A stretch of 64,000 nt of DNA. It comes from Corynebacterium atrinae. GTDB taxonomy: Bacteria > Actinomycetota > Actinomycetes > Mycobacteriales > Mycobacteriaceae. The stretch is from positions 806,001 to 870,000 of the forward strand of contig NZ_CP046977.1 in assembly GCF_030408455.1 (NCBI RefSeq). Direction: 5' to 3'. Both the position numbers and the translations under genes were made by a program. The notes beneath the pieces are model-generated. The model saw only the letters and a list, made by a program, of their open reading frames with translations. It was not told where the DNA came from and ran no database searches. Shown here one piece after another: positions 9,619 to 17,237 of this stretch (position 1 is its first letter; each line of letters begins with the position of its first letter).

Positions 9619-9654
9619 GGCACAACTATACCGAAAACGGTAGTGTTGTGCCAA
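9619..9654 (-). promoter_or_regulatory. abiE promoter and overlapping palindromic operator
   Basis: On the minus strand TTGGCA (9649-9654) and TATAGT (9625-9630) are separated by 18 bases, a near-consensus sigma-70-type promoter. A 15-bp imperfect inverted repeat (arms 9619-9633 and 9638-9652, 13 of 15 matching, AAAA centre) covers both elements and ends at the ATG. This fits AbiEi autorepression. Confidence 0.8.
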
Positions 9655-9752
9655 GCGCTCATGGTGTCATTGCATAAGAAGCGTGCGACGATCTAGCTTC
9701 GCCCTTGGTGGCGGTTTGAGGCGCGGTCGCTGGCCCGTTGCCCGCCACACCA

Positions 9753-11348
9753 TCAGCCGAACAGGGCGTAGATCAAGGTAGCCAGCCCGACGATGCCGAA
9801 GACAAACTGCGGCAGGTACTGGAGCAGGTTGACTCCTGTGGATGATCCCGCAGGCTTTTCCGGGGTGGGTTCGGGCGACGTGGTCACGGGCGTCGTAGTT
9901 TCAGGCGTGGTGGTTGGCGGGGCCAGCTGGGGGCACACGGAGCTGATCGTCGTGTCACCCACGGCGAAGTAGGCGCCGGTGTAGGCGTAGTCGGAGTCGC
10001 CGTTGGTGAAGGTGGTCCGGTTGTTGAAGTCGACGTAGTACAAGCCGGGGGCGGTGAAGCTCATGGCGGTGTGCATGTGGGTGCGTTCGACGGTGGTGAT
10101 GACGGGGACGGGGTCGCCTGAGTCGAGGAGCACGCGGGCGCCGTCGATGGGATCGGATTGCCAGGCGAGGAAGCGACCGGGGCCGTCGACGGAATCGATC
10201 GAGGTAGTGACCCCGTCTTTAGCTTTGCTGTAGTCGAAGCTTTCGGTGCTGAAGCCGGGCCAAACGAGGTCTTCTTGTTGAATTTGGGGGAGGGTCCACA
10301 GGGTGGTGCCGGGAGGGCCGGCGACGCGGAGGGCGTTGAAGTTGGGGGAATCGGGGAGGGTGAACTTGGTGGAGTCGGGGACGGGGATGATGGCGCGGTA
10401 GTTGCGGATGTCGCGAGGATTGCGGGGGTCGGTGGTGTCGTGGAGGTGGGAGCGGATGTGGCCGTCGTCGAGAGTGGTGGCGAAGTCGATGTGGCCTGGG
10501 GCTAGGCAGATGGCGTGTTCGGCGGATGGTGGGGTGGCGGAACCGGTGTCAGGGGAGGCGGTTGCGGTAGGGGCGGGCGCAGCGGTGGCGGTGGCGGGAA
10601 CGGTTTCGGCTGGTATCTTGATCTCGTTGGCGGGGGTGGTGCCGGCGGGGAGGCCGAGGTCGGTGTCGTGGCCGACGAGCCAGGGGACTGATACCTTGCG
10701 GCCGGTGATGGGCTGGCCGTCGTTGGTGACGGCGGTGGCCTGCCAGGTCAGGTTGTAGCGCCCGGGCTGAAAGAAGGTCCAGTTGATGTGGGTGTGGGCG
10801 CCGGGTGGCATGCGGATGGAGCGCTCGGTCGCGGAGGCGGAATCCATGACGGGGGAGGCACCGTTGGCATCGCCGATCCAGATGACAACGCGGTCGGGGC
10901 CTTCGACGTCGACAAGGTTGAGTTCGATGGAGCGGGGATTGATGTGCTGGGGGATGTCGGAGCTGGTGCCCAGCCCGGCCCACAGGGGCGGCCAGCCTGC
11001 GCTGTAGCGGGCGGGGGCGTTCCATAGGACGTCGCCGGGGGAGCCGAGGAAGTTGAGCATGCCGTTTTCCGGGAGTCGGATGCGGGATACTTCGCGGCCA
11101 GTGCGGTCGGCGTCGGGGCCGAGCCGCATGGCGTAGGGCTCGGCGGGGTGGACGGTGGATCCGATGCCGACGCCGATGTCGAAGGTGTTGGCCTGGTCGT
11201 CCCACATGATGTGGGCGGTGTCGACGTGGTCGTGGAAGACGAGCTGCTTGCCGGTGACTGGGTCGATGATGGGATCGGCGGCGTGGGCGGGGATGGTCAT
11301 GAGGGCCGTGAGGATGAAGGCGAGGGTGGCGAGGAAGAAGCGACGCAC
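9753..11348 (-). CDS. choice-of-anchor M / actinobacterial surface-anchored repeat protein
   Basis: 531 residues with a signal peptide (MRRFFLATLAFILTALM..AHAAD, cleavage near residue 23) and a C-terminal membrane anchor (LLQYLPQFVFGIVGLATLIYALFG-type segment) preceded by a Thr/Pro/Glu-rich spacer. Two similar modules (about 25-230 and 285-480) share the pattern GHIDFATTLDDG or QLVFHDHVDTAH, then LPENGMLNFLG or LPDSPNFNALR, and end with ...THIN/HTAMSFTAPGLYYVDFN. These are the His-rich surface repeats found next to zinc or manganese ABC transporters in actinobacteria. It likely binds metal at the cell envelope. GTG start has AGGAG upstream, and a Zur-like site lies at its promoter. Confidence 0.85.
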   Translation of the reverse strand: MRRFFLATLAFILTALMTIPAHAADPIIDPVTGKQLVFHDHVDTAHIMWDDQANTFDIGVGIGSTVHPAEPYAMRLGPDADRTGREVSRIRLPENGMLNFLGSPGDVLWNAPARYSAGWPPLWAGLGTSSDIPQHINPRSIELNLVDVEGPDRVVIWIGDANGASPVMDSASATERSIRMPPGAHTHINWTFFQPGRYNLTWQATAVTNDGQPITGRKVSVPWLVGHDTDLGLPAGTTPANEIKIPAETVPATATAAPAPTATASPDTGSATPPSAEHAICLAPGHIDFATTLDDGHIRSHLHDTTDPRNPRDIRNYRAIIPVPDSTKFTLPDSPNFNALRVAGPPGTTLWTLPQIQQEDLVWPGFSTESFDYSKAKDGVTTSIDSVDGPGRFLAWQSDPIDGARVLLDSGDPVPVITTVERTHMHTAMSFTAPGLYYVDFNNRTTFTNGDSDYAYTGAYFAVGDTTISSVCPQLAPPTTTPETTTPVTTSPEPTPEKPAGSSTGVNLLQYLPQFVFGIVGLATLIYALFG

Positions 11349-11364
11349 GGGACTCCTATCTAAA

Positions 11365-11388
11365 TGAAAGCGATTACCAGTTAAGATA
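11365..11388 (-). promoter_or_regulatory. possible Zur box over the surface-protein promoter
   Basis: TGAAAGCGATTACCA (11365-11379) is a partly palindromic 15-mer resembling the TGAAAAtcATTTTCA-type zinc uptake regulator site of actinobacteria. On the minus strand a TATCTT -10 candidate (11383-11388) lies just upstream, so bound repressor would cover the start of transcription. Assignment rests on motif similarity and the metal-linked family of the gene. Confidence 0.5.
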
Positions 11389-11405
11389 GGCGGTGATGCG
11401 TCAGA

Positions 11406-12399
11406 TCACGGCATCGGGGGTAACTTCAGTTCGCCCCAGAGTCGATCGAGGATGTCATCCCAGGTGACCACCCCGACGACTGGCCCGTCCACAGGTTCGA
11501 CGATGGCAACCTGCTCGTTGCTCGCCCGCATCCGGTTCAGTGCCTCCGACATGGTGGTGGACTGCGGCAGGGTAAGTGCCGGACGGGAATAGTCGCTCGC
11601 CGGTGCGTTAGCACCGGCGAGGAGGGTGTCGCGCACATGGATGAGGTGTGGGGGATGGTCGGGTACGGGGGCGTCGATAAGCACTCGCAGATTGCCCAGC
11701 TGGCGGGCGCGGGCCTGCACATCGGCGACCGTCGCGGTGGCCGGCAGGAGCTCGCGATGGGTGACGGTGTCGCCGACCGTGGCGAACTCGAGGGCGATGA
11801 CACCATCGATCTGGCTGGCGGACTCCGCATCGAGGGTGCCAGTGCTGCGGGAATGCTCGACTAGGTGTCGGAGGGTATCCGCATCGTAGCCCTTCGCGGC
11901 GGCGCGCTCGACGGGGACTTCACCGGCCCGAGCGACGAGGCGATTGGCCACCAGGTTTATCCAGCTGAGGAGGGGCCGAAAGATCGTGATGAACACGCGC
12001 GCCGGGAGGGCGATGAGGCGCAGTGCCGATTCCGGGTGGGCGATGGCCCAGGATTTCGGCGCCATCTCGCCGACGACGAGGTGAAGGAAGGTGACGATGA
12101 ATAGCGCGAGGATGAAGGCGAGGGTGCCACCAAGCGTGGGCGAGAGCAGGTGATGCACCCACGGTTTTGGTGATCGCGCCGAGGGCAAACGTCGCCGCAG
12201 TAATGCCGAGCTGTGCTCCGGCGAGCATGAGGGTCAATTCGTTGAGACTACGCAAGGCAGCGCGTGACGACGCCGAGGTGGCCGCCGTCTCTTCGAGACG
12301 GTTGCGGCGGGCGGCAAGCAGGGAAAACTCAATGACAACGAAAAAGATCGACGCCAGCAGCACGGCGAGGGTGACGGGAAGGGCAACATACCAACTCAT
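11406..12399 (-). pseudogene. CNNM/CorC-type transporter gene, split by a one-base frameshift
   Basis: Two overlapping frames encode halves of one protein. The first (from ATG 12399) gives the DUF21 membrane domain start (FFVVIEFSLLAARRNRLEET, MLAGAQLGITAATFALGAI). The second continues with WVHHLLSPTLGG, VTFLHLVVGEMAPKSWAI and two CBS motifs to 11406. The frames join if one A is removed from an AAAA run (TTTT at 12165-12168 on the plus strand), giving about 330 residues. Family members are CNNM/CorC-like magnesium or cobalt efflux-related proteins. Its ATG overlaps the stop of the intact upstream paralogue. It is either an inactivated gene or a sequencing error in a homopolymer. Confidence 0.85.
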
Positions 12400-13760
12400 G
12401 AGGTCGGGTCCTCCGCGATCAGTTCCAGGCGGACTTCGGAAGGCACGTGGCGATCAACCTCTTCGACTGTTAGCCGGAGGATGCGGACGGGGGCATCATC
12501 GCCCTCCAGGAAATCGGCGGGCTCGGCGTCGAGCTGGATCTCATGCACCTCGCCCTCCTCGACGAGGCCGCCCGTGTGGGAAATCAGCAGCCCAGAGATA
12601 GTCTCGAAATCGCCCTGCGGCAGGTCGTGGCCAATGGCGCGTTCGATCTCATCGAGCGGAGTATCGCCATCGACGAGCCACTCGGCCTCATCCGTGGCGG
12701 TGATGTCCTCAGAGCCGTTGAGGTCATGCTCATCGGTGACCCCGCCGAGAATCTCCTCTGCCAGGTCCTCGACGGTGATGATGCCGACGAAACCGCCATA
12801 CTCATCGATAACGCAGGCCAGCTTCTGGCGGCTATTCGCCAACTCAACCACCGCATCGGGCAGGGACATCAGCTCGGGCACGACGATCGGCTCGCGCATG
12901 AGCTGCGTGACGGGGGTGGCGGCGGGGAGATCGGTGGCCAGGACATCGAGAAGCTCGACGATGCCGACCGGATTGTGCTCATCATCGATGACGGGGTAGC
13001 GGGTGTGGGCGGCGGCCATGAGGGCGCGGACCTCGCCGATCGTCGTCGACGGGCTCACGACATCGGTGCGCGAGCGGGGGACCATGGCGTGCTCAACATC
13101 ATGACCGGGGAAATCGAGGAGCCGATCCAACACGAGGAACGTGTCATCGGGGAGATCACCCGTCTCGCGGGAGGTAGAAACAATGTGTTCCAAGTCCTCC
13201 GCTGTAGCCGTGGAATCAACATCCTCGACCGGCTCGATGCGCAGCAGGCGAAGCAGCGCGTTGGAGGCGACATCGAAAAACTTAATGAGCCAGCCGAACA
13301 ACAGCAGGTAAATGTTGGTGGAACCGGCCAGGGCCCGCGAGGACTTCACGGGAGCGGCGATGGTGTAATTCTTCGGGAAAAGCTCGCCGAAAATCATCTG
13401 CACGACCGTGGATACCGCCAGCGCCAGGACAGTCCCGACGGTGACGGACACCGCCATCGGCACCCCCACCCCACCAAACAGCGTGCCCAAGGACTCGCCC
13501 ACCAGCGGCTCAGCGATGAAACCCACCATGAGGCCAGTAACAGTAATGCCCAGCTGCGCACCGGACAGCATGAACGACGTCCGGTTGGTGACTGTGAGAG
13601 CAGCCTGCGCCTTCTCATCGCCTTGCTGCGCCAGTGCGCGCAACTGCGTCCGATCAACGGACATGAAGGCGAACTCCTGCGCCACGAAGTAACCGTTGGC
13701 AACGATGATCAATCCGATGAGCACGAGGCCCAGCGCCAGCGTGAGTAAAGCCGTCATCAT
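12396..13760 (-). CDS. CNNM/CorC-family protein (DUF21-CBS-CorC_HlyC)
   Basis: 454 residues. The DUF21 membrane domain comprises three to four hydrophobic helices (1-190) with the signature SFMLSGAQLGITVTGL and an acidic FGELFPKN region. It is followed by a CBS pair (about 215-330; ARYPVIDDEHNPVGIVELLDVL, KLACVIDEYGGFVGIITVEDLAEEILG) and a C-terminal CorC_HlyC transporter-associated domain with WLVDGDTPLDEIERAIG. These proteins act in magnesium/divalent metal homeostasis in the cytoplasmic membrane; substrate is not shown by sequence. It is directly upstream of, and overlaps by four bases, the frameshifted paralogue. Confidence 0.92.
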   Translation of the reverse strand: MMTALLTLALGLVLIGLIIVANGYFVAQEFAFMSVDRTQLRALAQQGDEKAQAALTVTNRTSFMLSGAQLGITVTGLMVGFIAEPLVGESLGTLFGGVGVPMAVSVTVGTVLALAVSTVVQMIFGELFPKNYTIAAPVKSSRALAGSTNIYLLLFGWLIKFFDVASNALLRLLRIEPVEDVDSTATAEDLEHIVSTSRETGDLPDDTFLVLDRLLDFPGHDVEHAMVPRSRTDVVSPSTTIGEVRALMAAAHTRYPVIDDEHNPVGIVELLDVLATDLPAATPVTQLMREPIVVPELMSLPDAVVELANSRQKLACVIDEYGGFVGIITVEDLAEEILGGVTDEHDLNGSEDITATDEAEWLVDGDTPLDEIERAIGHDLPQGDFETISGLLISHTGGLVEEGEVHEIQLDAEPADFLEGDDAPVRILRLTVEEVDRHVPSEVRLELIAEDPTS

Positions 13761-13962
13761 GGCGCCACCCCCACGAAATCGGAGGGACGGGATGATTGTC
13801 GGGGAGGCTCCACTGGAGGGAGGTCACCTGCGCTTTCTCTATAGCCGGTTCGAGGTTAGCGCACAGCATACCTGCTCGGATTTCATCGTGGGAACTAAAG
13901 AAAAGGTTGGTACGTTGTACTCAGTAACAACCAACTCTAAGAGAATGAAAGGACTGGGTTTA

Positions 13963-14790
13963 GTGCGAAGCAGCAACCCTGTCATGAACTCCCTGACCAC
14001 CGCCAAGGGCGGCGCCCAAACCGGCGCCTTCCAGACCCAGGACTACCAAAGCCCGTACTCCGGCTATGGTCAGTCCCCGGCAGGCCAGATCACCTCGGGC
14101 GAGCGCCCGATGACTGTTGATGACGTGGTGTCCAAGACCGGTATCACCCTCGCCGTCATCGTCGCACTGGCCGTGGTCAACTACGGTATCCACTTCATCA
14201 ACCCCGGCCTCACCGTGCTCCTGACCATCGTCGGCGCCATCGGTGGTTTGGTCACGGTGTTGGTCGCTACCTTCGGTAAGAAGTACGGCTCTGCCGCCGT
14301 TACCTTGATCTATGCCGCCTTTGAAGGCCTATTCGTCGGTGGCATCTCCATGCTGTTCACCAACACCATGGTCGCTGGCGCAGACGCCGGCGTCATGATT
14401 GGCCAGGCCGTCCTCGGCACCGTCGGCGTCTTCCTCGGAATGCTCTTCGTCTACAAGACCGGCGCCGTCAAGGTCACCCCGAAGTTCAACCGCGTCCTCA
14501 CCGGAGCCCTCGTCGGCGTCCTCGTCCTCATGCTGGGCAACCTGCTGTTGGCCGTCTTCACTGGCGCCAACCCCCTCCGCGACGGCGGCATGCTGGCCAT
14601 CATCTTCTCTATCGTCTGCATCGGCCTGGCAGCCATGAGCTTCCTCTCCGACTTCGACTCCGCTGACAAGATGATCCGCGCTGGCGCTCCCTCCAAGATG
14701 GCCTGGGGTGTCGCTCTCGGCCTGGCCGTCACCTTGGTCTGGCTCTACACCGAGATCCTGCGCCTGCTCTCGTACTTCCGAAGCAACTAG
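13963..14790 (+). CDS. Bax inhibitor-1/YccA family membrane protein
   Basis: 275 residues from GTG 13963, chosen because the start MRSSNPVMNSL matches the usual N-terminus of actinobacterial members and an AAAGGAC site (13948-13954) lies nine bases ahead. After a soluble 50-residue N-terminus, seven hydrophobic helices follow, including YAAFEGLFVGGISMLF, the conserved glycine-rich element of this actinobacterial YccA branch, and a C-terminal TEILRLLSYFRSN. The family (UPF0005/DUF4293-type) forms pH-gated calcium leak channels in characterised relatives; role here is unknown. It is divergent from the CorC-type pair and followed by a hairpin. Confidence 0.9.
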   Translation: MRSSNPVMNSLTTAKGGAQTGAFQTQDYQSPYSGYGQSPAGQITSGERPMTVDDVVSKTGITLAVIVALAVVNYGIHFINPGLTVLLTIVGAIGGLVTVLVATFGKKYGSAAVTLIYAAFEGLFVGGISMLFTNTMVAGADAGVMIGQAVLGTVGVFLGMLFVYKTGAVKVTPKFNRVLTGALVGVLVLMLGNLLLAVFTGANPLRDGGMLAIIFSIVCIGLAAMSFLSDFDSADKMIRAGAPSKMAWGVALGLAVTLVWLYTEILRLLSYFRSN

Positions 14791-14804
14791 CCAGTTTCTC
14801 TCCG

Positions 14805-14830
14805 AACCCCTGCCGAACGACAGGGGGTTT
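14805..14830 (+). terminator. hairpin terminator after the Bax-inhibitor gene
   Basis: AACCCCTG (14805-14812) pairs with CAGGGGGTT (14821-14829) with one extra G, around the loop CCGAACGA; a TTTCGT tail follows. Confidence 0.75.
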
Positions 14831-14954
14831 CGTCATGCTCAGCGGTGGGCACCTGGTTCTCCGCGCGATCTACGACGCGAGGCAGTGGACTGCCCGACGA
14901 CGGAATGCGCCCAGGATTTCGCGCTACCACCGCGCCGGGACCGAGTTCGGAACC

Positions 14955-15032
14955 CGAAACCAGCACTTCCTAACAACTCCGGGGTCATTCGCCCTTCCAA
15001 ACCCGCCGAGTTGTTAGGAAGTGCTGGTTTCG
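14955..15032. repeat. perfect 25-bp inverted repeat with 28-nt spacer
   Basis: The arm CGAAACCAGCACTTCCTAAC followed by AACTC (14955-14979) is exactly complementary to 15008-15032. The spacer can form a further short GGGT/ACCC stem. No T-run follows, and it is 125 bases past a normal terminator, so it looks like a dispersed palindromic element (REP- or MITE-like remnant) rather than a simple terminator. Copy number elsewhere cannot be seen here. Confidence 0.85.
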
Positions 15033-15191
15033 CCGCCTCCGTGGGACTGAAGGGCTAGGGAGCATTCTCAGGTAGCTGCATTACTCAGTCGCAGCGTTGA
15101 CCGAGTGCGACGCCCCGGTGCAAGGTCGAAGTTGGGGCACGATCCGACACGTCTTGCCCTGCAACCTGATGGAAGCGCGGCGTCGATAAGC

Positions 15192-15220
15192 AAAAAGCCT
15201 GACCGCAGTGCGGTCAGGCT
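15192..15220 (-). terminator. rho-independent terminator of the lipoprotein pair
   Basis: An 11-bp perfect stem (15196-15206 / 15210-15220) with a 3-nt loop is followed on the minus strand by a T-run (AAAAA at 15192-15196 on the plus strand), 15 bases beyond the stop codon. Confidence 0.9.
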
Positions 15221-15234
15221 GGGGCGAAGCTGAG

Positions 15235-15684
15235 TTAGATGACGATCGGTTCGCCGTCGACGGTGAGTGCGGTGAAGACGAGGCCGTTGGGGCCCTGGAT
15301 CGGGGCGGAGAGTTCCACTTCGACGTTCCTGGTCGTCTCAAATGTGCCGTCGGCGCAGGTGGGGTCGCAGGTGTTGGTCTCGCGGGAGGCGATGCCCGTC
15401 GCAGACTCTTCGGTCCAGGTTTCCCAGTCGATGTTGAAGAGGCGGTCGTTGTTGCCCGCACACGCTAGGGACAGGGTTGTCGGCTCGTAGTCGGGGGTTC
15501 CGACGCAGTCGATGACGCCCGGTAGGTTGGCGGTATCCAGGGTGGGCCGAGCAGATGAGGTCGGGGCCTGGAACTGCGTGGCGGTGTCGACCTTGAGGTC
15601 GGAGGGGTTCTCGTTGGGCGGGGTGCAGGCCGCCAGGACGAGGCTGAGGGCAGCGGCGGCGGTGGCGAAGGTGCGCTTGTTCAT
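15235..15684 (-). CDS. lipoprotein, paralogue of the upstream gene
   Basis: 149 residues with a lipoprotein signal ([20 protein letters not shown]; lipobox LAAC, acylated Cys at about residue 20). The mature N-terminus [20 protein letters not shown] is nearly identical to that of the neighbouring lipoprotein. The remainder has four cysteines in two pairs ([11 protein letters not shown] and [15 protein letters not shown]) which may form disulfides in a small beta-rich domain. Start codon lies three bases after the stop of the upstream gene, so the two are translated as a coupled pair. No known family is recognised. Confidence 0.8.
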   Translation of the reverse strand: MNKRTFATAAAALSLVLAACTPPNENPSDLKVDTATQFQAPTSSARPTLDTANLPGVIDCVGTPDYEPTTLSLACAGNNDRLFNIDWETWTEESATGIASRETNTCDPTCADGTFETTRNVEVELSAPIQGPNGLVFTALTVDGEPIVI

Positions 15685-15687
15685 CTG

Positions 15688-15960
15688 TTAGCTCGCCGGA
15701 GTCGTAGTAGCGGTGATTTCCGAGGCCGGCTCGTCGACTGCACTGACCTGAGGGTCGGTGGCAGGTTCCTCGATTACGTTGCCGAAGTTGTCAGTCGTCA
15801 CGACGGTGGAAGACTCGGAGGAAGGAGCCTGGAACTCGGTCGCCGTGTCAACCTTGAGGTCGGACGGGTTCTCGTTCGGTGGGGTGCAAGCTGCCAGGGC
15901 GAGCGCGGCGGCAGCGGCGCCAACGATAGCGATTGCCTTGCGGCCAAAGGGGCGGGTCAT
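15688..15960 (-). CDS. small lipoprotein with Ser/Thr-rich tail, paralogue of the downstream gene
   Basis: 90 residues from ATG 15960, supported by GGAGG eight bases upstream; an in-frame start at 15984 lacks such a site. Signal peptide MTRPFGRKAIAIVGAAAAAL and lipobox LAAC precede the shared segment [20 protein letters not shown]. Unlike its partner it has no further cysteines; the rest is a low-complexity acidic Ser/Thr/Pro tail (VIEEPATDPQVSAVDE). It may be a truncated duplicate of the partner or a spacer-type envelope protein. Function unknown. Confidence 0.78.
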   Translation of the reverse strand: MTRPFGRKAIAIVGAAAAALALAACTPPNENPSDLKVDTATEFQAPSSESSTVVTTDNFGNVIEEPATDPQVSAVDEPASEITATTTPAS

Positions 15961-15999
15961 GGTGGAAATCCTCCGAGTGTTCACGATTTTTATCTGAGA

Positions 16000-16518
16000 C
16001 TACTTGGTCACGCGCGGCGTGGCAGCAAGTTGAGAATCATAAGGTGCGGCGGACTCCAAGGTCACAGTGATGACGGTGCCGTTGGGGGAGGTGTACTCGC
16101 GGGTCTCGCCTTCCTTCGCACCCAGCAGGGCAGCGCCGAGCGGGGACTGCTCGGAGTAAGTCTCCAGGTCCTTGTTGTCCGAGGCGGCGGCGCGGGTACC
16201 GATGAGGAAGGTTTCCTTATCGTCCTCGTTGCCGTTGTAGAAGACGTGGACTACGGAGCCGACGAGGGCGACGCCTTCGACGACGTTGCCGCGGTCGGTG
16301 GTGGAGTTAGCCAGGATCTCGGAGATCTGCTTGATGCGGGCCTCTTCCTGGTCCTGCATCTCGCGGGCGGCATCGTAGCCGGCGTTTTCCTTGAGGTCGC
16401 CCTCTTCGCGGCGCTCGTTGATTTCGGCGGCGACCACCGGGCGGTGATCGATGAGCCCTTGAAGCTCGAGCTCCAGCTTCGCCTTGGTCTCCGGGGTGAT
16501 GTACTGCTTATCTGACAT
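16000..16518 (-). CDS. greA: transcription elongation factor GreA
   Basis: 172 residues. The N-terminal antiparallel coiled coil (about 10-80) contains the tip motif REEGDLKENAGYDAAREMQ, whose acidic residues enter the RNA polymerase secondary channel to stimulate cleavage of backtracked RNA. The C-terminal FKBP-like domain includes YSEQSPLGAALLGAKEGE and ends ITVTLESA. Actinobacterial GreA is slightly longer than the E. coli protein, as here. It is followed on the same strand by the two small lipoproteins and preceded by the DUF4307 gene, the same order as in mycobacteria for greA/DUF4307/mca. Confidence 0.96.
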   Translation of the reverse strand: MSDKQYITPETKAKLELELQGLIDHRPVVAAEINERREEGDLKENAGYDAAREMQDQEEARIKQISEILANSTTDRGNVVEGVALVGSVVHVFYNGNEDDKETFLIGTRAAASDNKDLETYSEQSPLGAALLGAKEGETREYTSPNGTVITVTLESAAPYDSQLAATPRVTK

Positions 16519-16649
16519 GCCGTGCCTGCCTTCCCTGCGTATCCGGTGGGCAGAGGATCAGTCCAGGCGGGGAGCCTGTTGCCCCCCGAGCATCACCCAC
16601 CGGAGTGATCAATTCCCAGGGATTTTAACACAGGCGCTGCGGCCCCAGA

Positions 16650-17096
16650 TTAAGCGCCAACAGACAGGTAGGAGGGAATCTCGGTGGAACAGCCGTAGAC
16701 GCCGCCGGAGACGGGGAGGTCGCGGGAGGGGATGTCGACTTCGAAGCGTTGTACTCGATCTCCGCCGGGCTCGATAAGGAGTTCGCGTCGCCCGACCTCG
16801 GCCATGCCGTAGTTGAGGGAGGTGACGATGCAGTAGGACGGGTCATCGACGTTGTCACGGGTGACGTCGACCCACAGGCGCATGGTCTGGTCGTCGATGC
16901 GCTCGTGGGAGACCATCTCGATGGTGACGGAACGGTCATCGCGGTTCATGATGAAGCGGGCGAACACCGCGATGAAAGCGATGAGAACGATGACGCTGAC
17001 GATGGCGATGATCTTTCCCGAGAGCCCACTGGGAGTCTTCGGGCTTCTAGCCGAGCCGTAGCGGGCTTCGGGCCGGCGGGCGGCGGGAGTGCTCAT
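16650..17096 (-). CDS. DUF4307 membrane protein
   Basis: 148 residues from ATG 17096, with AGAGG six bases upstream; a TTG two codons earlier is possible. A basic N-terminus rich in Arg/Pro is followed by one membrane helix (about 28-48, IIAIVSVIVLIAFIAVFARF) and an extracytoplasmic domain containing MRLWVDVTRDNVDDPSYC and VYGCSTEIPSYLSVG, with two cysteines. DUF4307 proteins neighbour mca and greA throughout mycolata (Rv1081-like); role unknown. It is divergent from mca. Confidence 0.85.
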   Translation of the reverse strand: MSTPAARRPEARYGSARSPKTPSGLSGKIIAIVSVIVLIAFIAVFARFIMNRDDRSVTIEMVSHERIDDQTMRLWVDVTRDNVDDPSYCIVTSLNYGMAEVGRRELLIEPGGDRVQRFEVDIPSRDLPVSGGVYGCSTEIPSYLSVGA

Positions 17097-17237
17097 CTTC
17101 AACCTCTGAACTCGGGTGGAACCTCTGCGGTGCTTGTCCAGCTCATCCTATCGAATGGCCAAGGGGAGGGAAGCAACCACTACTATGGGGGAGGTTGACT
17201 ACAGATCCGAAGACTTCTGGGAAGGAAGCGACATTCT

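Larger units (their letters stand above)
14831..15234. other. intergenic region with large hairpin and a minus-strand terminator
   Basis: About 400 bases between converging genes. No supported coding frame is seen. It contains the perfect inverted repeat at 14955-15032 and the lipoprotein-gene terminator at 15196-15220; the stretch 15033-15190 shows nothing recognisable. Confidence 0.6.

Noticed and set aside
12543..13748. Long plus-strand ORF antisense to the CorC-type gene
   Set aside because: It mirrors the codon structure of the real gene and has a low-complexity His/Arg/Asp-rich translation without a family match.
16555..16600. Terminator-like GC repeat upstream of greA
   Set aside because: The complementarity is short and interrupted and lies at the 5' side of the gene; no convincing stem.
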